A stretch of DNA of 64,000 nucleotides. Origin: Tillandsia leiboldiana. Taxonomy: Eukaryota > Streptophyta > Magnoliopsida > Poales > Bromeliaceae. A program made the position numbers and the translations under genes. The notes below the pieces were generated by a model, which saw nothing but the letters and a program-made list of their open reading frames with translations, was not told where the DNA came from and did not search any database. Location of the stretch: the NCBI GenBank assembly GCA_029204045.2, contig JAQNDB010000164.1, positions 58,575 to 122,574 of the forward strand, read 5' to 3'. The first letter of the stretch is position 1. Each line of letters opens with the position of its first letter. Positions 32,145-44,109 of the stretch are shown one piece after another.

Positions 32145-34890
32145 TGTAATAACCGCGAGTTTACTTTTCCTTTTTGGGTCCCTTCATCGTTTTTACGGAA
32201 ACCTTTTCCGACTAAGGGGTCCGGGGTGTGATTCTTTTTCCTTCGTTCTTGGCAGACCGTCGGGGCTCGCGGGTAATTTTTGGATAATAAAGCTCGCGAA
32301 ACGAAAACCGGCGGCGCGATCGGTTTTGGATTCCGACTCCGGAATCTCCCGGAATAAATTCCGGAAGATCGCTTAGCGGTTCGGGCGTTTTGCACGCTTT
32401 TCGAGGTAAATCAGGTTCGGACTCGATTTCTTTTATTTGGGGATTTAGGTCCCCCTTTATTTTTCCCCGCCCCGCTTAGACCGTCTGGTTCAATTTTGTG
32501 TGCGAAGACTTAGGTTTTCCCTTTTTCCCACTCTGCTCGTCCCGCACAACGCAAGTTCCCCATCGGAGCGCGTGGGAGAAGAACCCCGTTTTCCTGCGAG
32601 ACGGTACGGAACCAAGGAGAAGGAAAGGACGATCCCCCTCCCCACGGAACTTGGCAAGCGAGCGTGAGACGATCCCTCCCTTCCCAATCATCGTCGTCGA
32701 AACCGAGGTGAGACGGAGGTTTTCTTTTAGTTTCTTTTGGATTCTTGATTATCCGAATCGGCAAGGGGATGGCACAGGCGACGGATTCTCCGGAATCCGC
32801 CGCATGTGCGAAGACCACCTCCCCTCCCCAGGTCGGCGTTCCCGTGACCCGCACGGGGCTAGGCTCACGCCCAGCCCCGCGTGCGGGGGGTGACCCGCAC
32901 GGTGCGGGGGTGAGCCGCACGTGCGGGGGTGACCCGCACGGGGCTAGGCTCACGCCCAGCCCCGCGTGCGGGGGTGACCCGCACGGTGCGGGGGTGAGCC
33001 GCACGTGCGGGGGTGACCCGCACGGGGCCGGGCCCGCGCCCAGCCCTGCGTGCGGGGGTGACCCGCACGGGGCTAGGCTCACGCCCAGCCCCGCGTACGG
33101 GGGTGACCCGCACGGTGCGGGGGTGAGCCGCACGTGCGGGGGTGACCCGCACGGGGCTAGGCTCGCGCCCAGCCCCGCGTGCGGGGGTGACCCGCACGGT
33201 GCGGGGGTGAGCCGCACGTGCGGGGGTGACCCGCACGGGGCCGGGCCTGCACCCAGCCCTGCGTGCGGGGGGGGTGACCCGCACGGGGCTGGGCACGCGT
33301 GCGGTCTCGCGCGCGGGCGGGGTGCCGCGAACCGGGTTAGACGGAGGGTCGGGTTCTCGTCTTCTTTAAATTTCCTTAAAATCTAAGTGCCGATTTTCCC
33401 GTGCGGCAGGTGTGTGAGCCGGACGAGCGTGTCGGGACGCAAGGAAAGTCGAACCTTAACCGCTACAAGTAACAGGTGGGTTGTATTTACCTTGTCCTAG
33501 TCTCTAAATTCTATCGTATGGGACGGGGTCCATTCTTAGTGTACTGGGGTTAAACGACGATGGGCGATAACTTATGCATGTTAGTGAGTTCCCTATAGCG
33601 TTTAGCGTTAGTTACCGTTGGTTGTTCTCTTTTTAATCACTATATGTCGGCGGGCCACCGTCGAGTGCGCGTATTATTACCTTGTTTTTCAATTATGCAC
33701 TTTACCGCATTACTTTTGTTATTCATATTATGATGCTGACATGATGGTGGTTACGGTTACTTGGCTCGATGTTGCCACACGCGCACCCGCGGTTTGGCCA
33801 CTGCAAAGGGTGCACTTTTCCGGAAAAGTGGTCTCTGACCCGTGTATACCCACGAGGTGACGTAGTGGGGCCCCTTATTAGTGGTGGGGTTGAGGCGCCG
33901 AGGTGCGAGCGGTGCGACCCGTCGGTTTAGTTGTCCGACGTGGTCGGGTTTCTGCAGGTACGGTATGGGCCGTCGGTTTAGTTGTCCGACGTGTCCGGGT
34001 ATTACAGGATACAGGTGTACAGGTTGCCCTTCCTCCTTGGGGGGGGGGGGTGGTTGCTCCGGCTGTCTTCACGGTTTGTTTTATTATATTCTCCTGCTCT
34101 ACTACTTTTACGTCACTGACTTCCCACTTTGTGACAGGGTTCAGACGGGCGGAGACATAGGCGGTGGCGAGGACGGGGCAGGAGCAGCTGGGTCACTGGG
34201 GACCCTGGACTGTATTTCCTTTTCTTTCTAGCATTTCATTTACATTGTGGTTATGTGAGAGGTTCTCGATACCCTCGTGGGGTCGGCATGGATGTCGGTA
34301 TGAGTTGTTATTAGTTATCCTCTTATGCATTACTCTCCTCTTTGAATGTTATTGGCCATTTGAAAATGAAAAAAAAAAAAGTAAAAGAAAAAGTAAAGAT
34401 TGCGAAAACCGTTTTTAAAATAGAAGTGTCGTGTGGGCACTGGTTTCAAAACCCTGTGGATTTATGGATTTCAAAAAGGGATTTCAAAACTTGGTGTCGG
34501 GTGGGCACCGCTTTCAAAACCTTGTGGTTTTATGCTGATTTCGAAACTCGCTTTCAAAACATAAGCACCGGGTAGGCGCTCTTTATAAAACTGTGGATTT
34601 ATCCTTTCCAAGTTGAACGGCCATATATTTTAGATAAGTTAGAATGCTGGTTGTATGTTAATAATTGTTCTGATTGAAAGGTTGCGTATGTTTGAACATG
34701 TACTGAATGCTACGCCGTGCACATACAGGGGAGACTCTGTCCGTTTGCAGAGTGACCCTGTATGTGTGGCGGGTCTGGGCATGCGCCGGGGGAGAGGGGT
34801 TTCGCTTTTACAACAAAAAAATTTTTACACGTCAAATGTTGACTTTTCTATGAATCGTTTCCGCTAAAACAAAACCCCCGGGGCGTGACA
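32145..34890 (+). repeat. N4 3' LTR (2746 bp)
   Basis: It matches 24430-27137 except for about eleven substitutions and one extra 39 bp tandem unit near 33195-33235. It ends GGGGCGTGACA and is followed by the duplicated CGTCC, after which N3 coding resumes on the minus strand. The terminal stem-loop is at 34720-34766. Confidence 0.95.
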
Positions 34891-36640
34891 CGTCCGCTAC
34901 CACGTTTGCTTTCCCGGGGTGGTATTGGATCGTTAGGTCGTAATCCTTCAGTAATTCAAGCCACCGTCTCTGCCGCAGGTTTAGTTCCTTTTGTGTGAAC
35001 AGGTATTTAAGACTCTGGTGATCTGAGAAGATGTTACAATGGACACCAAAGAGATAGTGTCTCCATAACTTCAGGACGAAGACCACCGCAGCCAGCTCTA
35101 AGTCGTGTGTTGGGTAGTTTCTTTCGTAGTCCTTTAGTTGCCTAGATGCATAGGCTATTACCTTCCCCTGCTGCATTAACACACCCCCAAGGCCGATTCT
35201 TGAAGCGTCGCAGTACACCTCATAGTCCTCACCGGGTGTTGGTAGTACAAGAATCGGTGCCTCGGTTAGCCTTCTTTTGAGTTCTTCAAAACTTTCCTGG
35301 CATTTGGCCGTCCATACAAACTTTTCTCCTTTCTTGGTCAACCGGTTTAGAGGGGTCGCAATCTTCGAGAAACCCTCGACAAAGCGTCTATAATACCCCG
35401 CCAGCCCCAAGAAACTGTGGATCTCCGTCACCGTTGTGGGCGGCTGCCAGTCTATCACCGATTCCACCTTCTTGGGGTCTACGGCGATCCCCTTTGCCGA
35501 GATCACATGCCCCAGGAATCCTACTTCGCGTAGCCAAAACTCACACTTTTTTTGAGCTTAGCGAACAGCTTCTGCTCCCTGAGGGTTTGGAGAATCGTTC
35601 GTAAGTGATCCTCGTGCTCCTCGTCGGTGGATGAGTAGATTAGTATATCATCGATGAAGACCACCACGAACCGATCTAAGAATGGTCTGAAGACCCGGTT
35701 CATCATGTCCATAAAGACTGCGGGGGCGTTCGTAAGTCCGAACGGCATGACCGTAAACTCGTAATGGCCATACCGGGTCCGGAAAGCGGTCTTCGGAATG
35801 TCCTCGTTCCGAACCCGAAGCTGGTGGTAGCCAGACTGTAGATCAATTTTTGAAAAGACCGTCGCTCCTCGTAGTTGGTCGAAGAGGTCGTCGATTCTGG
35901 GCAGGGGGTACTTATTTTTCACCGTGACCTTGTTTATTCCTTTGTAGTCGATACAGAGTCGCAGGCTCCCATCCTTCTTCCGTACGAAAAGCACTGGTGC
36001 GCCCCAGGGTGACACACTCGGCCTGACAAACCCTTTGTCCAAGAGGTCTTCCAGTTGCGCCTTTAACTCTTTCAACTCCGCGAAGGCCATTCAGTAGGGT
36101 GCCTTTGTTATAGGTTGCGTACCTGGCAAGAGTTCAATAGGGAACACCACCTCCCTTTCAGGGGGTATCCCAGGCAGCTCCGTCGGAAAGACATCGGGAA
36201 AGTCCTTCACCACCGGGATGTCTGAAGGTGTCGTCGAGGGTCGGGTAACCAGATCTACCGATGCCAAATAGGCTACACACCCACCCTCTATCAGACTCCT
36301 GGCTCGAGTCGCGGAGATGACTGCCGGGAAGGAGATGCTCTTGCATGCTAGGTACGCATTCTTAGGGAAACTAGGTTCTTGTAGTTGTACCATCCGCTTA
36401 TCGCAGTCGATAAGCACTTGGTACCATGAGAGCCAGTCCATGCCCAAAACAACGTCGTACTCCTTCAAGGGAATTACTATTAAATCCCAAGGGCAGAATA
36501 GCCGCCCTAGCTTAATCGGGCAAGTGGCTACCAAACTAGTCGCCTCTAGCGTCCCACCCGCGGTCTGGACCGTCAACCGACTTTGGAGAGGTGTTTCCTT
36601 GAGGTCATGCGAAAACACGTACTCGCGAGAAATGAACATT
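34891..36640 (-). pseudogene. N3 protease, reverse transcriptase and RNase H part of pol (disrupted)
   Basis: Read on the minus strand, coding starts abruptly near 36640 at FISREYVFSHDLKETPL, just past the protease active site, which is lost together with all of gag. An in-frame TGA at about 36091-36093 replaces the CGA of N4 just before MAFAELKELKAQLEDL. RT then runs to about 35548 with SKIDLQSGYHQL and FIDDILIYS. There a run of A has gained one base (LKK then SVSFGYAK), shifting the frame. The next frame covers the RT end and RNase H (YCDASRIGLGG, HDLELAAVVF) up to NVVAD at 34891, where N4 cuts in. Bases below 34891 that stay open belong to the N4 LTR. Confidence 0.92.
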
Positions 36641-36805
36641 ATCTACAAAACATCGTAAAATCGAGAGAGAAAAGAAACATTATCTACAAATCCCCTCCCC
36701 GGTCTCTCACGTCTTAAACCTTAAACTCTGCACATTTCATTTATTCGTAGTTAAGTGTGATATCTCGGTGGATGTTGGGCCATCACTGTTGTGATTAAAG
36801 CAAAG
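36641..36805 (-). other. N3 leader with short direct repeat at the gag deletion
   Basis: This 165 bp joins the primer site to the broken protease. On the + strand AACATTATCTACAAA occurs at about 36634 and again at about 36676. One copy touches the deletion point, so repair or template switching at a short repeat could have removed gag. Nothing here codes for gag. Confidence 0.6.
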
Positions 36806-36817
36806 TCTCTGATACCA
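36806..36817 (-). other. N3 primer binding site (tRNA-iMet)
   Basis: On the minus strand this reads TGGTATCAGAGA, eight bases (GATTAAGA) after the LTR end at 36826. It fixes 36826-39233 as the 5' LTR and the element orientation as minus. Confidence 0.88.
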
Positions 36818-36825
36818 TCTTAATC

Positions 36826-39233
36826 TGTCACGCCCCGGGGGTTTTATTTTAGCGGAAACGATACCTCAACGTACGCGTAAAGTGCGTACATCTTTTTTTT
36901 TTTGTTTGATTGTTTAAAAGCCTCCTTCCCCGGCGCGTGCCCAGACCCGCCACATATACAGATTTGCTCGAACATCGGGCAGAGCCTCCTCTGTATATGC
37001 ACGGCGTCGCGGCTGTTACAATAGTCGAGCATAAGCAACCATTTTCCCATTTAATCACAACAGTTCGAAGTAGTATGGTGCATGAAGACTAAACAATACC
37101 CGTGGCCAGTCAAGTTGAAAGTATAAACTCACCATTTTGAAATCAGGCCCACACGGCCTTAGGTTTTGAAAGCAGATTGGAAAGCGATGTAAATCCACAA
37201 GGTTTAGAAAATGGGCCCAACGGGAACAATAAAGGAAATAGTAGTGCATAACCAGCAAGAAAGTACTCAACATCCACACGACCCCACAAGGGTATCGAGA
37301 ACCACACAATAACCTACTGTTCTGAATGAAATGCAGAGAAAGTAAATGATACAGCATACTAGGGCTCCCTCAGCCCGACTGCTACCACCTCGGCCTCACC
37401 GTCGCCTACCTCTACCCCCTGGAGGTACCTGTCACAGAGTGGGTAGTCAGCGACACTATCATAAGAGTAGTACTAAAACAGTAAAGTAATACCAAGTCAC
37501 CAAAGCAAGACTAGCCGGAACAACCGCTCTACTCGTAACGGTAACTCGCAACCACCTGTACCACCTGTAACACCTGTGACACCTGTAACCCCGGTAACAC
37601 CTGTAACACCTGACCGCGTCGGGCACCGGACCCGGCGGCCTCACACCTGACTACATCGGGATCCAATCCCACGGTAGTCTCACACCTGTAACACCTGACC
37701 GCGTCGGGCACCGGACCCGGCGGTCTCACACCTGACTACATCGGGATCCAATCCCACGGTAGTCTCACACCTGTAACACCTGACCGCGTCGGGCACCGGA
37801 CCCGGCGGTCTCACACCTGACTACATCGGGATCCAATCCCACGGTAGTCTCACACCTGACCACATCGGGATCCAATCCCACGGTAGTCTCACCGCTCGCA
37901 CCTCGCTGCCTCAAACCCCACAACTAATAAGGGGCCCCCCACTACGTCACCTCGTGGGGTAACACGGGTCAAAGACCGCCTTTCCGGAAAAGAGCACCCT
38001 TTGCGGTGGCCAAACCGCGGGTGCGCGTGTCGCAACTCGAGCATAAGTAACCAAGTAACCAAGTAACCAAGTAACCAAGTAACCATGTAACCATGTCACG
38101 GAGTAAGGTAGTACATCATAGAAACCATTAGTGTTAGTACCGATTAATAATAAAAAGTTCCTTTTGGATTACCAACACAATACTCAACCTCGACCGTAAA
38201 CCCACCTTGTTGTCGCGCTCCTGACTGATGTAGGGTTCTCCCGCGTCTCGGGTGCCCGCCCGGGCCTACAAGAATCTCGGTTGCCGGAGGGAAAAGTGAT
38301 CCGATCCTGCGAGTTCGGCTACAAGGAATGTGAGGACGTCTTCCTCTCCTTCCTTGGTCTCGCCGCTTGGATCCTCCGCGTAATCGGTGAGGAAGCAAAA
38401 GGGTTCGGTTGGGAAACTGAAAGGTTGGGGAATTGGGGTTTCGTACGTAGAGGCTTGTGGGGAGTTGCGAGGGTTGGGGAATTGGGGTTTCGTACGTAGG
38501 GGCTTGTGGGGAGTTGCGGGTAGTTAAGGGAGTGGGTAGTTATGGGGACGGGGTAGTTATGGGGAGTGGGTAGTTAAGGGAGTTGCGGGTAGTTAAGGGA
38601 GTGGGTAGTTATGGGGACGGGGTAGTTATGGGGAGTGGGTAGTTAAGGGAGTTGCGGGTAGTTATGGGGACGGGGTAGTTATGGGGAGTGGGTAGTTAAG
38701 GGAGTTGCGGGTAGTTATGGGGACGGGGTAGTTATGGGGAGTGGGTAGTTAAGGGAGTTGCGGGTAGTTAAGAGGAGTGGGTAGTTATGGGGAGTGGGTA
38801 GTTATGGGGAATGGGTAGTTATGGGGGGGTGGCGGTAGTTATAGGGAAGTTACACGACGGGGGAAAATAACGGGAACGGTTAAGGTGGCGGGAGCGGTTA
38901 AATTGGGGAATGGGAAATCAAACCAGTTCAAGTTAAAACGGGTATAAGTCGGGTGCGAACCAGGGTCCGGTCTGTCTGAAAACCGCGTTAACCATCTGAA
39001 CCGTTAGCTACCTTCCAGAATTTATTCCGGGAGATTCCGGCGTCGGAATTCAGAACCGATTTCGCCGCCGTTCTCCGTTTCGCGAGCCCTATCAACTAAA
39101 AATAGCCGCGGGCCCCGACGGTCTGTCTGGAAACAGGGAATTATTCGATCACCCTCCAGCCCCCGAAACGAAATGCGGAATTAACGAAACCAAAAGTAGA
39201 CCCTTAAAATATTTTAAACCAGCGGCTACTACA
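36826..39233 (-). repeat. N3 5' LTR (2408 bp)
   Basis: It matches 20390-22799 with about ten differences (for example near 37211, 37801, 38157, 38451 and 39127). It starts TGTCACGCC on the + strand and ends GGCTACTACA, followed by the duplicated TTCTC. The terminal stem-loop is at 36953-36999. Confidence 0.92.
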
Positions 39234-40466
39234 TTCTCCACAGCCGATGTATCAGCAGCAGCAGCGGGATGACGGAGTCATTTGTGGTGGGCCGTTTTCT
39301 GCGCCGCAGTGTGACCACAGGCAGGGGCGATGTTTTCGTGTGGATTGTTGGGACTTTTTCAGGCAGCATGCCCTCGAGCAGTGCTTACGGCTTACCGCTT
39401 GCGACGGCACCCCCGCTACCTCCTCGGGATGAAGGAACTCTTCCGATTACCGCCAGGCAGATAGGGACACGATGTTGGGGCAGACTGAGCGACGACCATC
39501 TACATCGAGCGGATGAGTCTGTACCACCCGGTTGGAGGGCGCTACGGCAGTGGACCAGGTTGTCGCGGGCATGTTTTCCTTACAGCAGTTTGAGTTGAGT
39601 GTTGTTGGCTTTCCTGTCTGGACTGGAGGTAGAGTTGTTACCACGTGCATTAGAGGTACAGACTTCTGTTGGTGTTGTGCATGTGGGGGAGCCTTGTGGA
39701 TTGTGTCCAGTACAGTTGAGACTTGGAATTATACCGGCAGGTGTTACAGTTCAGGGGCAGCTCCACGACTCAGTTGGAGCACATAGGATGGACCAGTTGG
39801 TGCGGTATCGTGCAGCGGCTGGTTGTGGAATAAGATCAGTTACCCTTCCGCGAGTTGGACTAGAAGAGTTCATTTTCACAGATCACCGGGGTATCCTTCC
39901 TACAGCTGTAGCTTCAGCGGTTTGCGGCGTGGTGCTACTTTTGGATCGTTGGTGACATTTAGGACAGGAGGCTGTGTCCTTAGGGGTCACGGTTATATCG
40001 TAGCTTTCGTTTTGTAGCCACGGCAGGAACGACTTCAACACTTCTCTCCCTTCTTCTCGTCTGTGTGCTGAAATTTTTGAACGGGACGAAAACTTCGAAA
40101 GACTGCTCCAGAAATGGAGATGGTGCCCGAACCTATTCTTGTTTGATTGGGGCAAGGGCACTGGTCCTTTCGGACTTTTCGGACTTTTCGTTAATTTCAG
40201 CCGTTTCCTAAATGGAGAGTTGGGGTTGACGACTTTCCTACTGGTGGGGCCTTTTCCATTCTTGTTGGTTGTGTTGGCGTAATTCACATAGTTTTGGATG
40301 AGTAGAGTTGGTCGTTCTTTCTTGTCCTCTGTTCTTTGGAATTTCGTGGGGTTTTTCCAGTTTTTGAACTCCTAGCCGTGTGGACTCGCTTTGCGGAGTG
40401 TGTGTAGCGACTGGGGAGCCGGAGATGGTGATGATGGATACTTACCAGTGGCTTTGGAAACTCCCC
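39234..40466 (+). pseudogene. N2 gag tail and protease remnant, joined to polyprotein tail
   Basis: The gag continues after N3 (SPQPMYQQQQRDDGVICGG) into a poor zinc-knuckle region. A frame at 39599-39955 resembles the second half of a plant gypsy protease domain: LEVQTSVGVVHV, then LVRYRAAAGC, then VTLPRVGLEEFIF, in the usual order for the segment before RT. From about 39960 to 40400 there is no pol; this stretch includes a CTATTCTTGTTTGAT unit (40133) like those of the N2 LTR. At 40420-40466 comes a scrap of the polyprotein tail (GAGATGGTGATGATGGATAC), joined straight to a truncated LTR. Confidence 0.6.
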
Positions 40467-43400
40467 TTTCGCGCGACGTAGATGTCAAAATTGAACTCCG
40501 GGCGAAGTTTGGATAAAAGATTACCTCTCCGGTTGCCTTCGAAAATTTTTAGAGTTGGAATTTGGCAAATCGGACTTAAGAAATGGACCCGGCGCGGAAA
40601 TCGGATCAAGTGGGCTATCCGGGGGCTTTCGGCAAATTTTCGGATGAGAATTTGGAGAAATGGACATCGTTTTTGGATTCAGCGCGCGAAATCGTTGAGA
40701 ATGGACTATTTACTTGTTTGATTTGGAGCCCGGTTGAGTTGCGCGTTTTTCAAGACGACGCGGCACGGTTTCCGAAGATCGCGGTACGCGGATCGAGGCA
40801 CGCGCGTACGGAACTGCGCGGCAGGCGCGCTGGGGAAGCGCGCTCCCGGCACGGAGCGCGCGGGGGCCGCCACGTGGCGGTCCCCCGTTGGCGGGCGCGT
40901 GTCCCGCGCCTGGGGTAGCGCAGTGTAACGCGCCCGTGTGGCGGGCGCGTTGCTGCGCACCACGTGGGGGCGGGGCGCGTGCGTGGACCCGGTGCACGCG
41001 CCCCAGCCTGGTGGACCGCGGGTGGAGGCTTCCCATTCGCTGGCGCCGTGGACCGGCTTCGTGGACCGGGACCGTGGACCACCCCTTTCTCTTTTCTTCT
41101 TCTTCTTCTTTCTTTCTCCCCCGAGTGCCATTTCTCCTCCTTGTTCTTTTCTTTCTTCTCCGAGAGCGAGAGGGTGTGAGGGAGAGAAATTTTGGGTGGT
41201 GCGGCGGCGCGTCGTGGGCCTCGTGGAGCGCGCGGGGTGTTCCAACGGAGCAGTTGGGCGGCGCAGCGCAGTCGAGGTTGGTCCCGTGTGTTTTTGCGGT
41301 GTTTTTAGCACAGTTTGGGGCGTTCTTTTGGACAGTAAATTGACCCTCTTGCTCTTATCTGTGTTAGGGACCGTGTTACTGCACCGTTTTACGTGCGGTC
41401 TCCGACGCCGTGCACCGTTTTGCATGCGGACTCCGTTTTGCGTGCAGTTTCCGGCATCGTGCTCCTTTTTGCGTGCGGTCTCCGGCACCGTGCTTCGTTT
41501 GGCGTGCGGACTCCTTTTGGCGTGCGAGTTTCGGCACCGTGCTCCGTTTTGCGTGCGGTCCCCGACACCGTGCACCGTTTTGCGTGCGGACTCTGTTTTG
41601 CGCGCGGGTTTCGGCACCGTGCTTTGTTTTGCGTGTGGATCGCATGAAGGCCAATTGGAAGTGTCTACAAGCAATTGGTAGCAAATCGAGGTGGGTGGCC
41701 TTATCTCCAAGTTTTATGGACTGTACAGTAATTCTACTGATGTAGGACTATACATGATAGTTTATTTTCTTGTATAGCATGCCATATTGTAGGAATTGTT
41801 ATTCCTTTTATCATCTGTTCATATAGCTATCTTGGAACTTGACCTAGCACCCCCGTCATATGTTGCATGTGTAACCAGACCAGTAGAAAACCCTCACTTG
41901 GGCTAGGGTTATTTATGTTTAGACATCCACAATGTTCTTTCATTCCTGGACATAGTGTTATCCTCGCCCGGGTAGTGGGCCGAGAGGTCAGGACTTTCTT
42001 TTGGTGTGGGATGCATTTGCACTCGTGCTTGGGAGCAGAGTGGAGTCTGGTAGTTGTAGTGGGTCGCTTTTCTGTGCCGGGAGCCGTTTGGGTAAACGGT
42101 AGTCCCGGGACGTCTTCTATCCCTGTTGTGCTGTCGCCACCGTGTTAGTGGCAGTTGTGTACTTGTTTTAGTTGGACCTAGAACCCAGAACCTTTTTTGA
42201 CATACACATGATTTTTAGTTTATCGATGTTTTCTTCCAAGCATCGAAGGGCCGCTGAAGTCTGTTCTTGTTTGATTGGACAAAAGTATCAGCCCTTCGGG
42301 GTTTGGGTAAATCCTTGTTTTCTAGCTGATTTTCCTAAAAGATCTAAAAATCATTAAAATGGGTTTCTCCTCAAATCAAGATGGTTTTTCAAAATGGGAG
42401 CTACTTTTAGTCCTCACCCGCGTGGGTTGAGTGAAAATGGTTTTCAGTAATTAATGTCACCCCGTTTTCGTGTAAACTTCCCCACTTGTAAGGATTCGAG
42501 TGGTCTGGGTTCTAGGGGCCATTCCTTTGTCGGGACGAAAGCCACGGGGGCCGAGCCTGGAACCTGTTCTTGTTTGATAGGGTTGTAGGTGTAGGCCTCC
42601 CAGAACTTTCGGGCCCTAGTTGGTATCTTCTGCATGTTGTACCAAGGTGGTTGTGTTCCCGAACGGTAAGGGGGCCGGGAACTTCGATAGGCGGAGCCTA
42701 GTGTCTGTTCTTGTTTGATAGGGTTCTTAACACCGACCTATCGGGTTTTCCAAACCCTTATGGTGTCGGACCTTCCTGAGTTATCGATGTGGTTGATGTT
42801 CCGGTGTGGAGCCGTTTGGAGTGGCGGCGGTCCCAGCGGTGTGGCACTTTCTTTAGTGAGTTAGTGTTGTGAGTTTGAGTCGTTGAGAGTTCTCCGACAT
42901 AGCCGTGAGAGTGTTTGGGCTTTTCATATTGAGTCGAGGTTCTTTTCCGACTGAGTTGTGTTTCGAGCTTTGAGATACCGATCTGTTTGATCGTGGATTA
43001 TAGCCTGCTGAGCCTGGCATTTCATGCCAGTTATGAGATACTTGAGATACTTGAGATACTTGAGTTCGTTGGGGTCGCTCCCCTTGAGCTACGCCCCGGG
43101 TGCGATGTTGATACCGAGCCTGACGAGGCTGCGATGATGCGACTAGTTGATACACTAGAGTTCGCTTGAGATTGAGTTAGTCCTTGAGGGACACCCTACG
43201 TAAGACCAAGTCCTGTTTGGGCGTAGTGGCAGTAGATGAGCACAGGTTTGCTTGACTGGTCCAAAGTGGGACAGTCATCTGAGATTGGGTGACATTGAGA
43301 GAGTGATGGCATAGCATGTGTCATAGTAGAGTTTTCTTTGATCCTAGTACTTGTGTCATATTGTCAGTAGTGAGTAGATGCATCATATTATCTTCTGTTC

Positions 43401-44104
43401 CACATCTTGAGCATCTAGTTAGAGGCATAGTAGCTGTAGAGATATCCTTTTCCAGCTCTTTTCTTTCCGTACCTTGTTACTTTATGCCTCTAGTAGATTT
43501 AGTGGGCAGACCGTTGGGCTTGTTGACGGCACCCACTTAGAACTACTATGGGAAGTAGTTCTCACACCCGTCGTGGTGTCTTTTTCCCCAGGGGCATCTA
43601 CTCCTGTTCCTGTGCTTCAGTTGCTGATCCTTCTGACCGGTTTCGAGGGAGTCGCGAGTTAGTTCCCTACCCGTCGTTGGAGTGTAGCGGTACCCCCTCC
43701 AGAGGAGAGCTTCAGTAGCTTAGTTTACTTCTTTTCCCTCTGTTGAGAGACCTTTGTTGTGAGGTATAGAGTTGTATTTTATTTTACAGTTTGAGAGACT
43801 GTTGTAGTGAGGATATTTTTGTATTGAGAGCTTGTACACTAATTATTTGTTGGAGATATCTCCCTTTTGGGTTTTGTAGCAGAGGACTTTTTATACGATC
43901 GTACTTGGGGAGATGGATATTGTATTATTTTCAGTTGTACAGTGATTGGATTTCAGTTTTAGTAGTTTACTTTCAGCTCTGATATCTGTATACTGTAGTC
44001 TGATTCTTTTTGCAGGTTAGTCGCTTCGTCTGTACGGCAGTTTCCGTACAGATGGCGGATCTGTTAGCGAGCCCGGGTCGCAGTTTCGACCCCGGGGCGT
44101 GACA
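40467..44104 (+). repeat. N2 3' LTR (first 253 bp missing)
   Basis: It aligns with the 5' LTR from 15476 on. The junction falls in TTTCGC, shared by both sides, and the LTR start, polypurine tract and 3' leader are missing. The right end is normal (CCCCGGGGCGTGACA) and is followed by the target duplication CATAC, so the loss came after or during copying, not from a wrong element boundary. Confidence 0.87.
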
Positions 44105-44109
44105 CATAC

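Larger units (their letters stand above)
24430..34890 (+). mobile_element. N4: structurally intact gypsy (chromovirus-type) retrotransposon
   Basis: The 5 bp target duplication CGTCC is at 24425-24429 and 34891-34895. LTRs are 24430-27137 and 32145-34890, both TGTAATAACC...GGGGCGTGACA. The primer site (27145-27156), one uninterrupted gag-pol frame and a polypurine tract (32133-32144) are all in place. The order protease, RT, RNase H, integrase and the chromodomain-like tail mark Ty3/gypsy chromoviruses. Long LTRs and the tail suggest the Tekay/Del lineage, which I infer without a tree. It interrupts N3 exactly inside the codons joining NVVAD and ALSRKGR, so it is the youngest insertion of the nest. 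Confidence 0.96.
20390..39233 (-). mobile_element. N3: group I gypsy element on the minus strand, nested in N2
   Basis: The target duplication TTCTC is at 20385-20389 and 39234-39238. Its 5' LTR is 36826-39233 and its 3' LTR is 20390-22799, both read on the minus strand. The primer site is 36806-36817. The interior is split by N4 in the RNase H/integrase linker. Coding begins abruptly inside protease: gag and the protease active site are deleted. Two in-frame stops and one frameshift break the rest. The LTR pair differs at only about ten sites over 2.4 kb, so the copy is young. Confidence 0.93.
15223..44104 (+). mobile_element. N2: group II gypsy element nested in N1
   Basis: It is flanked by the target duplication CATAC (15218-15222 and 44105-44109). 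The 5' LTR is 15223-19100, the 3' LTR is 40467-44104, and the internal parts are 19101-20389 and 39234-40466. Only gag and protease remnants and a few codons of the polyprotein tail remain, so RT, RNase H and integrase are gone. N3 is inserted in its gag-protease linker. Leader and gag are related to N1. With 3.9 kb LTRs and about 2.5 kb of interior it resembles a LARD. Confidence 0.88.

Noticed and set aside
34832..34890. Extension of the N3 RNase H frame to 34832
   Set aside because: These codons lie in the N4 LTR and are open by chance. The true N3 sequence continues at 24429.
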